A stretch of DNA of 64,000 nt from Laceyella tengchongensis (GTDB lineage: Bacteria > Bacillota > Bacilli > Thermoactinomycetales > Thermoactinomycetaceae): assembly GCF_900182735.1 (NCBI RefSeq), contig NZ_FXTU01000001.1, forward strand, positions 682,001 to 746,000, given 5' to 3'. Below, one piece after another: positions 50,459-57,780 of this stretch. Position 1 is the first letter of the stretch. Each line of letters opens with the position of its first letter. The notes below the pieces were generated by a model. The model was given only the letters and a program-made list of their open reading frames with translations, was not told where the DNA came from and ran no database searches. The translations under genes and the position numbers were made by a program.

Positions 50459-51433
50459 ATGCAACCATTCATGCGCCATCGTCGTTTACGCGCCAACGAA
50501 GTGATCCGTAACTTGGTGCGCGAACACCATCTGCATGTGGAGGATTTGATTTACCCCATGTTTGTGGTTGAAGGGGAGAACATTAAAAATGAAGTGCCAT
50601 CAATGCCTGGCGTGTTCCACTTGTCGCTAGACCGGCTTGAAGAAGAGTTGGAGGAACTCAAGGCATTGGGCATCTCATCTTTGATGGTTTTTGGTGTGCC
50701 CGCCGAGAAAGATGAGGTGGGTAGCCAAGCAGACCACGATCATGGCATTGTGCAACGAGCGATTCGCAAGATCAAAGAAACGCATCCTTCTTTTTATGTG
50801 ATTGCCGACACCTGTTTGTGCCAATACACTTCGCACGGCCATTGCGGTATCGTGGAAAATGGGGAAGTGCTCAATGATCCCTCCCTGCGCCGGTTGGCGG
50901 CGACCGCCGTGTCGCAAGCGGAAGCGGGCGCTGACATGATTGCTCCTTCCAATATGATGGATGGGTTTGTTTACGCGATTCGGAAAGGCTTGGATGAGGC
51001 GGGTTACGCGCATATTCCAATTCTGTCTTATGCTGTGAAATACGCTTCCAACTACTATGGTCCATTCCGTGATGCAGCCCACTCCACTCCGGAATTTGGT
51101 GACCGCCGTTCGTATCAGATGGACCCAGCCAACGCCCGTGAAGCCATGCGGGAAGCGGCATCCGACGTCGCTGAAGGGGCCGATATGCTGATGGTCAAGC
51201 CAGCGATGTCTTATATGGATGTGATCTATCGGGTGAAAGAGCGGTTTGATTTGCCCGTCGTTGTCTACAATGTGAGCGGGGAGTACTCCATGATCAAAGC
51301 CGCGGCGCTCAATGGATGGATTGATGAGGAAAAAGTAGTGATGGAAACCATGCTTTCGTTTAAACGTGCTGGTGCTGACCTCATTATCACCTACCATGCC
51401 AAAGACATCGCCCGCTGGTTGCGAAAAGGATAA
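50459..51433 (+). CDS. hemB: Delta-aminolevulinic acid dehydratase (porphobilinogen synthase)
   Basis: The 324-residue enzyme joins two ALA molecules to porphobilinogen. The zinc-site cysteines are in DTCLCQYTSHGHCG, the first active Lys is in LSYAVKYASNYYGPFRDAA, and the Schiff-base Lys is in MLMVKPAMSYMDVI. GAGGAG precedes the ATG. A terminator follows, so hemL is probably transcribed separately. Confidence 0.97.
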   Translation: MQPFMRHRRLRANEVIRNLVREHHLHVEDLIYPMFVVEGENIKNEVPSMPGVFHLSLDRLEEELEELKALGISSLMVFGVPAEKDEVGSQADHDHGIVQRAIRKIKETHPSFYVIADTCLCQYTSHGHCGIVENGEVLNDPSLRRLAATAVSQAEAGADMIAPSNMMDGFVYAIRKGLDEAGYAHIPILSYAVKYASNYYGPFRDAAHSTPEFGDRRSYQMDPANAREAMREAASDVAEGADMLMVKPAMSYMDVIYRVKERFDLPVVVYNVSGEYSMIKAAALNGWIDEEKVVMETMLSFKRAGADLIITYHAKDIARWLRKG

Positions 51434-51492
51434 GCCAATGCAAGCAAACGCATAAAGGATGGCTGGACTTTAGCCAAGAGTCCAGTCGCATG

Positions 51493-51526
51493 ACGGGCCT
51501 CCTGGAAAACAGGGGGCTCGTTTTTT
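51493..51526 (+). terminator. Terminator of hemB
   Basis: GGCCTCCTG and CAGGGGGCTC form a stem with G-T pairs around GAAAA, followed by six T residues (51521-51526). A second hairpin (TGGACT/AGTCCA) lies just upstream. Confidence 0.8.
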
Positions 51527-51736
51527 GATTGCACGTTTTATAGGAAATGCTGGCGGAATCACAAGGGGAGACATTTTTTTGTAAGAGGTTCTGGATAAGC
51601 AGATGGTTATGCGGTATGATTTGATATTAAGTCGGATTCGTCTGACCATTCTGCTAGTGGTAAGAGGGTGGGACAAGCGATGTTGTGCGGTTGCCTGCCC
51701 GTACCTATCCGCAAAAGACGGTAAAAGGAGAAAACG

Positions 51737-52966
51737 ATGATTTCCCATGACATTGCCAATTCACTCAATGAGCATTCTTGGATTCGCGTCATGTTTCAAG
51801 AAGGGAAGAGATTGAAACAGTTGCATGGTGAGGAGCATGTGTTTGACTTTTCCATTGGTGGCCCTGCCTTGGAGCCACCGGAAGCCTTTTATCAGTCCTT
51901 GCGCCAGGTTGTGGATGAACCTCTGGCCGGCAAGCATTCTTATGGTGATTATCAAGGGTTGTATGAAGCCCGGGAGCGCATTGCCGCTTACTTGGCCAAC
52001 CGCTATCAAACTGGATTCTCACCGGCACATGTAGTAATGACATCGGGGGCGGCGGGAGCGCTGAACCTGGTGTTTAGAAGTATATTGAACCCCGGTGATG
52101 AAGTGGTATTACTGGCTCCGTATTTTTTGGAATACGAGCGGTATGTGACCAACTTCGGTGGAGCCTGCACCATCGTTCCGCTGACGGAGGAGTCTTTTGA
52201 TATCGACATCGACTGCGTTAAAGAGGCGCTTACGGACAAGACGAAAGCGATCATGGTCAATTCACCCCACAATCCGACCGGCAAAGTGTTTTCACAGGAG
52301 AACCTGTCGCAATTGGGCCGGATGATGGCTGAGTGGGAAGCAGAGACAGGGCGCCAGCTGTTTTTGGTGTATGACTCCCCTTATGACCAATTGACCTTTG
52401 GTGGCACATACGCTAATCCGTTTTCCGCCAGCGACCGTGTGATTTTTGTTGGTTCCTTCAGCAAAGAATTGGGACTCGCCGGGGAACGGGTCGGTTATAT
52501 TGCGCTCAATGAAGCATTTGAGCACAAGGATTTGCTTGCGGCTGCGCTGGCTTACTGCAACCGGGTGATGGGATTTTTGCACGCTCCGATGCTGATGCAA
52601 CGGGCTATCGCCGGTATGGGTAGTCTAGAAGTGGATGCTTCTCCTTATCGGCTTCGTAGCGAGATGATGTCTGATATCCTGCGGGAAGCGGGCTTTTCGT
52701 TTCTCCCGCCGCAAGGGGGATTTTTTATCTTTCCGAAGTCGCCCATTCCCGATGACGTGGCTTTTTGCATGGAAGCGATGGAGCGGTTCCATCTCTTGGT
52801 TGTGCCGGGTAGCCAATTTGGCCGAGCGGGTCATTTCCGCGTGTCCTTCAGTGTGTCGCTGGAACAAATCCAGCGTTCTAAGGACGTGTTTCGCCAATTG
52901 CGGGCGTTCTTCGGCGGGGACGAGGTGGAGGCAAGCGCCGGAATGCCGGTCAATCTAGTAGAGTGA
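51737..52966 (+). CDS. PLP-dependent class I/II aminotransferase
   Basis: A 409-residue fold-type I aminotransferase. Motifs are GGPALEPP, SGAAGALNLVF, NSPHNPTGKVFS, YDSPYDQLTF and the PLP Lys in GSFSKELGLAGERVGY, with an Arg in the C-terminal FRVSFSVS. The specificity is unknown, with aspartate or aromatic amino acids possible. It lies between hemB and hemL, where Bacillus has no gene, and has terminators on both sides, so it is likely an independent insertion and not part of heme synthesis. AAAAGGAG precedes the ATG. Confidence 0.9.
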   Translation: MISHDIANSLNEHSWIRVMFQEGKRLKQLHGEEHVFDFSIGGPALEPPEAFYQSLRQVVDEPLAGKHSYGDYQGLYEARERIAAYLANRYQTGFSPAHVVMTSGAAGALNLVFRSILNPGDEVVLLAPYFLEYERYVTNFGGACTIVPLTEESFDIDIDCVKEALTDKTKAIMVNSPHNPTGKVFSQENLSQLGRMMAEWEAETGRQLFLVYDSPYDQLTFGGTYANPFSASDRVIFVGSFSKELGLAGERVGYIALNEAFEHKDLLAAALAYCNRVMGFLHAPMLMQRAIAGMGSLEVDASPYRLRSEMMSDILREAGFSFLPPQGGFFIFPKSPIPDDVAFCMEAMERFHLLVVPGSQFGRAGHFRVSFSVSLEQIQRSKDVFRQLRAFFGGDEVEASAGMPVNLVE

Positions 52967-53020
52967 GGTTATCGGCTGCACCCGATACTCCTCAATAGCT
53001 TGATCAGACTTACATCATAG

Positions 53021-53059
53021 ATGGGAGCGGGCCGGTTTACGGGCGAAGCTCCCATTTTC
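53021..53059 (+). terminator. Terminator of the aminotransferase gene
   Basis: ATGGGAGC (53021-53028) pairs with GCTCCCAT (53048-53055), followed by TTTTCT. Confidence 0.82.
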
Positions 53060-53149
53060 TCAAAAAAGTCGCTTTTCCATTAGATGGGTTTGCTTTATTT
53101 GAGGTACAATATGTTTGTGAAGAGTTTTACATAAAAGGTAGTGATATGG

Positions 53150-54442
53150 ATGCATAAAGGATATGATCGTTCCATCGCGAATTACCGGCAAGCCCAACAA
53201 GTGATTCCAGGCGGAGTGAACAGTCCGGTTCGCGCATTTAGATCAGTGAAGATGAATCCGGTGTTTGTTGAGCGCGGGTTCGGTTCCAAAGTGGTGGATG
53301 TGGACGGAAACGAATACATCGATTACATCGGTTCATGGGGGCCTCTCATTTTGGGGCATGCTCACCCTAAAGTGGTGGAAGCTATCAAAACGACTGCGGA
53401 GAAGGGAACCAGCTTTGGTGCTCCGACCGAATTGGAGACCTTGATGGCTGAGACAGTGGTTGAACGCATGCCATCGGTTGAGATTGTGCGCATGGTCAAC
53501 TCGGGAACCGAGGCCACGATGAGTGCCTTGCGTTTGGCTCGCGCATACACCGGACGCAACAAGATCCTCAAATTTGAAGGAAGCTATCACGGACATTCCG
53601 ACAGCCTGCTCATTAAAGCTGGCTCCGGCGTGGCCACCTTGGGCTTGCCGGACAGCCCCGGCGTGCCCGAGAATATCGCTCAGCACACCTTGACGGTACC
53701 TTACAATGATTTGGATAGCGTCAAGCTGGTGTTTGAAAAAGTGGGTGAAGAAATTGCCGCCGTCATCTTGGAGCCGGTGGCTGGAAACATGGGCGTCGTT
53801 CCTCCTCAGCCTGGGTTCCTTGAGGGGTTGCGGGAGTTGACGGAACAGCATGGAGCATTGCTCATTTTTGACGAAGTGATGACCGGTTTCCGGGTTGGTT
53901 ATCACTCGGCCCAAGGGCGCTACGGCATCACTCCTGATTTGACGACGATGGGCAAAGTGATCGGCGGCGGCCTTCCGGTGGGGGCTTATGGTGGCAAAAA
54001 GGAGATTATGGAACAGGTCGCACCAGTTGGTCCGGTGTACCAAGCGGGAACGCTGTCGGGCAATCCGCTGGCCATGGCCGCCGGTTATGCTACCTTGTCA
54101 GAAATGACACCAGCTGCTTATGAAGAGTTAGAACGCAAAGGACGGATTTTGGAGGAGGGTTTGCGCCGCAATGCGGAAGAAGCGGGCATCCCACACCATA
54201 TCAACCGTGTTGGTTCGATGGTCTGTCTCTTTTTCACTGGAGAGGCGGTTACGAGCTATACCCAAGCGAAGCAAGCGGATACGGAGCGTTTTGCCGAGTA
54301 TTTCCGCCTGATGATGGAGGAAGGGATTCTGATTCCCCCTTCACAATTTGAAGGCATGTTTATTTCGATGGCTCATCAGGATGAGGATTTGAACCGTACG
54401 TTGGAAGCGAACCGCCGCGCACTGGCCCGCTTGAAAAAATAA
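53150..54442 (+). CDS. hemL: Glutamate-1-semialdehyde 2,1-aminomutase
   Basis: The 430-residue PLP enzyme makes 5-aminolevulinate from GSA. Motifs are PGGVNSPVRAF, GSWGPLILGHAHP, VNSGTEATMSALRLARA, FEGSYHGH, IFDEVMTGFR and the PLP Lys in TTMGKVIGGGLPVGAYGG. The start is ATG 53150 with AGGTAGTGAT ahead; GTG 53141 is also in frame. It is the last heme gene, as in hemAXCDBL, and ends in a strong terminator. Confidence 0.97.
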   Translation: MHKGYDRSIANYRQAQQVIPGGVNSPVRAFRSVKMNPVFVERGFGSKVVDVDGNEYIDYIGSWGPLILGHAHPKVVEAIKTTAEKGTSFGAPTELETLMAETVVERMPSVEIVRMVNSGTEATMSALRLARAYTGRNKILKFEGSYHGHSDSLLIKAGSGVATLGLPDSPGVPENIAQHTLTVPYNDLDSVKLVFEKVGEEIAAVILEPVAGNMGVVPPQPGFLEGLRELTEQHGALLIFDEVMTGFRVGYHSAQGRYGITPDLTTMGKVIGGGLPVGAYGGKKEIMEQVAPVGPVYQAGTLSGNPLAMAAGYATLSEMTPAAYEELERKGRILEEGLRRNAEEAGIPHHINRVGSMVCLFFTGEAVTSYTQAKQADTERFAEYFRLMMEEGILIPPSQFEGMFISMAHQDEDLNRTLEANRRALARLKK

Positions 54443-54455
54443 ATTTGTTCTAATG

Positions 54456-54497
54456 AAAGCCTATCTTTTCGCGTTGGCGAAAAGATAGGCTTTTTTT
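54456..54497 (+). terminator. Terminator of hemL, 17-bp perfect stem
   Basis: AAAGCCTATCTTTTCGC (54456-54472) pairs with 54477-54493 around GTTG, followed by more T residues. Confidence 0.95.
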
Positions 54498-54568
54498 GTT
54501 GCGCGGCATCACTCCGGCAGTTTTCCCTACAAGCTCTCCGCTTAAAGACCCGGTCTTGTCTGGGTTGG

Positions 54569-54597
54569 GTTATAACTCCATTTTGAACGCATATAGA
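54569..54597 (+). promoter_or_regulatory. Possible sigma-E promoter of spoVID
   Basis: GTTATAA (54569-54575) and CATATAGA (54590-54597) are 14 bp apart and resemble the sigma-E boxes. spoVID is a sigma-E gene in B. subtilis. The match is moderate. Confidence 0.35.
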
Positions 54598-54683
54598 TAC
54601 AGTAACGTCTTAACCGATGACCCACGTGTTTGAACGTTGAGTCAAGCGGTACGGCACGAACCTCACAAGGAGGGATTGTGTAT

Positions 54684-55775
54684 ATGGAAAGCAGTTTCAC
54701 CCAACTCCGTTTCGACATATCGGAAAATGTTCGCCTCCAATCACAGCAACCTGGCATTGACACCCTCCTGGAGCTGGACTTGTATCCCGACATCGAAATC
54801 AAGGATGAAGGGCAACATTTGAAGATCCAGGGGTATCTGCGGCTGAATGGGTCTTATCTCAAGCAGCGGGAAGACGAAAGTGAGCCAGATGTACATACGA
54901 ATGGAGAGGACGATCAGCAAGAACTGGCTTATGTCATTCCGGTTGAGATCACGCTCCCGCGTGACCGCGCGGAAGAAGACCAGATCTCGGCGGAGGTGGA
55001 GGCATTTGATTATCAAGTGTTGTCCCCTTACGAATTGAAGATCGATGCGATTCTGATGATCGACGGGTTGTTGCCTGAAAGAAATGAGGAGACGCCTAGC
55101 GAAGTGGCACGGTCCGGAGAGGAAGAATCCCTGCCGGTCTTTTCGGGACAGTCGGCCCAACCGATGGCTTCGCTTGCGCAACAGCATGATTTTGATGACG
55201 CCAAAGTGGAGATTGAATTGGAGACACCTGATGATCCGCAGGTGGGTGACGCCGAGCACGAAGAGCAAGATGTGCATTTGATTCAACCGGTGGAGTCGAT
55301 CGAGTCGATGCAAGCCAATTCCGAAGAGCAAAAGGCGTTGACAGTCGATCCCCAAGACTTCTGGCGTGAACGCCAGGCGAGCAAGCAGGCACAGACGGCG
55401 GAGTCGATCAAGGAAGGGGAACAGCCTGAGCCGGTGGAAATGTCGGATTCGGATGACTCGGAAAAAGCCGATACGGAACAAGCGGATGGCGCACAACCCG
55501 ACGAGAAGCAGGAAAACGCTTCCTGGATCGGCTGGTTGTTGCGGGAAAAAGAAGAAGCGTTTGTGCCGATGAAAATGGTTATTGTCCAGAAAGATGACAC
55601 GATTGACACAGTGGCGAACAGATATAACGTATCGGCTAATGAGTTGATCAGGCTAAACCGATTGCAGACAGACGTGCTGGTTGAAGGGCAGATTTTGAAT
55701 GTGCCCAAGCAGCCTGAACACCCAAGTCCGCATGCAGAGATTTCTGCGTTTGGTTGGCACGGCAAAAAGCGTTGA
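54684..55775 (+). CDS. spoVID: Stage VI sporulation protein SpoVID, spore coat morphogenesis
   Basis: The 363-residue protein has the SpoVID N-terminal domain (FTQLRFDISENVRLQ, about 1-140). A long acidic low-complexity middle rich in Glu, Asp and Gln follows, then a C-terminal LysM (about 299-345; VIVQKDDTIDTVANRYNVS). SpoVID guides encasement of the spore by coat layers; its LysM binds lipid II or SafA partners in B. subtilis. ATG 54684 is chosen over the upstream ATG because AGGAGGG lies ahead. ysxE follows 24 bp later, the conserved pair. Confidence 0.92.
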   Translation: MESSFTQLRFDISENVRLQSQQPGIDTLLELDLYPDIEIKDEGQHLKIQGYLRLNGSYLKQREDESEPDVHTNGEDDQQELAYVIPVEITLPRDRAEEDQISAEVEAFDYQVLSPYELKIDAILMIDGLLPERNEETPSEVARSGEEESLPVFSGQSAQPMASLAQQHDFDDAKVEIELETPDDPQVGDAEHEEQDVHLIQPVESIESMQANSEEQKALTVDPQDFWRERQASKQAQTAESIKEGEQPEPVEMSDSDDSEKADTEQADGAQPDEKQENASWIGWLLREKEEAFVPMKMVIVQKDDTIDTVANRYNVSANELIRLNRLQTDVLVEGQILNVPKQPEHPSPHAEISAFGWHGKKR

Positions 55776-55799
55776 TGCCCACGGAAAGGGGGAGTGGCA

Positions 55800-56867
55800 G
55801 TGGACCGATCAGCTTTAGTGTGGGAAGTGTTGCGGCAATACGGTTATGAAGATGCGTATATGGAAAAAGTGGGTAGCGTGATCTACCTGGCTTTGCCTGA
55901 AGGGGAATATGCGCTGAAGTGTTCCAGAGCCCCACGTGAAAAATTGTACCTCTTGCACCAACTGTTGAATGAGGCAATTCAATCGGGGTGTAACCATCTG
56001 TTGCCTTGGATGGAGACCAAACAAGGGGAGCCAGTGGCCGAAGTGGAAGGCACCTGTTGGTATATGGTTCCTTGGAAGCGGCGGTCTGTCCCAGATGGAA
56101 AGCGCTGGTCATCTGAGGAAGCGATGGGGGCTTTAGCCCGTTTGCATCAGGCGACGGAACCAGGTTGCAAAAAATTGGATGAGTTGGCGCCGTCCATCCG
56201 GCAAGAAGACATCGAGTCTTGGAAGCGCAAGATGGAGATGTTGGAACAATATGCGAAACACGGGAAGGATCGCGAATTCATCTCCCCATTTGAACAGGCC
56301 TTCGCAAGCGCCAAAGAACAGCTGGACCGTAGCTTCCAATTTGCCATCCGGGGATTGGAACGCTACCGCGAAAGTGAGAACGCCTCCTTGCCGCGCGCCG
56401 TTCTCTGCCATGGCAGGGTTCATCCCAGCAATGTGGTACAGGACGAGGAGCAAGTGTATCTGATTGATTTTGACCACGCGCAAGTAGATACGCCAGCCCG
56501 TGATGTAGCCCTCGCCATCCAGCGTTTTTCGCTCCATGATGAGGCAGATCCGTTCAAGCTGTTTGAGGCTTATGAACGGGTGTGGAAGTTAGAGCCCAAA
56601 GAGAAACGGTTGTTGGCCTTGTATTTGTCATACCCCGAGCGAATATTGAAAACACTAGGGCGGTATTTCGACAAACCGCGTACCGCCATGGTAGAGCCGC
56701 AATTCACCAAGCGTTTCGAGCGCGAGATCAGCCAGCATGAACAAATGCAGGAGCTGGTGAAAAGTTTGTGGCCGTCCAAAAAGAAAAAAGAAGAGCGGGA
56801 AAAAGTCCAGGTCGCCTCTCACCAACCCGGACGCAAGAAGAAAAGGAAAAGGGCAAATTATCGCTAG
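55800..56867 (+). CDS. ysxE: YsxE, CotS-family kinase-like spore protein
   Basis: A 355-residue protein with the aminoglycoside-phosphotransferase fold, as in CotS, CotI and YsxE of spores. The catalytic loop reads CHGRVHPSN, with Arg in place of the catalytic Asp of CHGD kinases. The metal-binding LIDFDHA is present, and the C-terminal tail is Lys/Arg-rich. It may be a pseudokinase with a structural role in the coat. GTG 55800 has AAAGGGGGAG ahead; GTG 55794 is also in frame. It is in an operon with spoVID. Confidence 0.88.
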   Translation: MDRSALVWEVLRQYGYEDAYMEKVGSVIYLALPEGEYALKCSRAPREKLYLLHQLLNEAIQSGCNHLLPWMETKQGEPVAEVEGTCWYMVPWKRRSVPDGKRWSSEEAMGALARLHQATEPGCKKLDELAPSIRQEDIESWKRKMEMLEQYAKHGKDREFISPFEQAFASAKEQLDRSFQFAIRGLERYRESENASLPRAVLCHGRVHPSNVVQDEEQVYLIDFDHAQVDTPARDVALAIQRFSLHDEADPFKLFEAYERVWKLEPKEKRLLALYLSYPERILKTLGRYFDKPRTAMVEPQFTKRFEREISQHEQMQELVKSLWPSKKKKEEREKVQVASHQPGRKKKRKRANYR

Positions 56868-56874
56868 TTTGAAT

Positions 56875-56898
56875 CGGGGTTATCCCCGGTTTTTTATT
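56875..56898 (+). terminator. Terminator of spoVID-ysxE
   Basis: CGGGG (56875-56879) pairs with CCCCG (56884-56888) around TTAT, followed by GTTTTTTATTTTTT. Confidence 0.85.
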
Positions 56899-57209
56899 TT
56901 TTGTAAAAGTTTGTGCAGGGCTTTTAATGGTAAACTAAGGGCAAGCACCCATAAGATCACTTCCAACATCAAGGATCTCCTCACTTACATAGAAGATGGT
57001 ATAGAAAGGGTAAGGGACAAGCGTCCCCTCATCTTTTGTTGCCCAATGAAAAAAAGTTGCTTATGACCAAATTATATGCCACAGGTTGCGTGGTTGCTTG
57101 TTTTTTTGGAGATTTGGGAGAAAGACTAGACAGAAGTGAACGAAACGTGGAGAATAGGAATATGTTATAGGGACCAAAAGCGGATGCTGACAGGAAGGGG
57201 ATTTTCAAG
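56899..57209. other. Intergenic region, no gene seen
   Basis: About 310 bp between ysxE and the small membrane protein gene. There is a short palindromic stem GGGAC/GTCCC near 57013-57026. TAAACT near 56932 and TTATAG near 57166 could be -10 elements, but neither has a good -35. No ORF is convincing. Confidence 0.35.
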
Positions 57210-57368
57210 TTGAGTATGGTAAAAACCATGGTGAAAAAAGCATATCGCGGTGTTTTGTTTTTGGTGTTTCTCAGTATTCTGATGCTGGTGACAGTATTGT
57301 TGATGACCTTCTTGGCCGATCCTCAGGCGATGTATGATCACATCAGACAAACGTTTGGTGTTCGCTGA
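57210..57368 (+). CDS. 52-residue single-span membrane protein
   Basis: The start is TTG 57210 with AGGAAGGGG nine bases ahead; ATG 57216 is an alternative. The product has a short basic start (MVKTMVKKAYRG) and one strong membrane helix (VLFLVFLSILMLVTVLLMTF). A polar C-terminal tail (ADPQAMYDHIRQTFGVR) follows. It is a typical small membrane protein of unknown function. It lies between spoVID-ysxE and the valS leader, a position empty in B. subtilis. Confidence 0.55.
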   Translation: MSMVKTMVKKAYRGVLFLVFLSILMLVTVLLMTFLADPQAMYDHIRQTFGVR

Positions 57369-57441
57369 TATATGGCAGGACTGGACTCATATGATTCATT
57401 GGCGATCTCCATCGCCGTTTTTATTTTGTTTGGGCGTTTGT

Positions 57442-57752
57442 TTGACTCTCACATTCAAAGGTTGTAATATAATAAAACAATCAATAAATGATTAATTAAG
57501 CTATGAAAGGGAAGAGTAGGCGGGATAGAGAGCCTGTCAGAGAGAGGAGCCCACGGCTGGAAGGCTTCTTCAGGTTACACCGTTGAACGTCGCCCTTGAG
57601 CTGAACATCTGAAGGGTGTTGCTGTGTAAGATGTTCCGGCGCCAACCGATACCTGGCCCTAGAGTGCACTGAACTGACTAGTTGGGTTCGGTGAACAAAG
57701 GTGGTACCGCGAAACAACCTTTCGTCCTTTGCATGGGACGGAAGGTTTTTTA
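57442..57752 (+). promoter_or_regulatory. T-box leader of valS with promoter and terminator
   Basis: The promoter is -35 TTGACT (57442-57447), 17 bp, -10 TAATAT (57465-57470). Stem I carries the AGTA bulge sequence (57515 region), and GAAC is followed by GTC at 57589-57591, the probable Val specifier. The T-box core GGTGGTACCGCG is at 57700-57711. The terminator stem 57716-57727/57736-57747 is followed by TTTTTT. Uncharged tRNA-Val(GAC) should bind the specifier and the TGGT bulge and allow read-through into valS. Confidence 0.93.
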
Positions 57753-57780
57753 TTTTGTCTAACAGTGAGGAGGATGTAAG

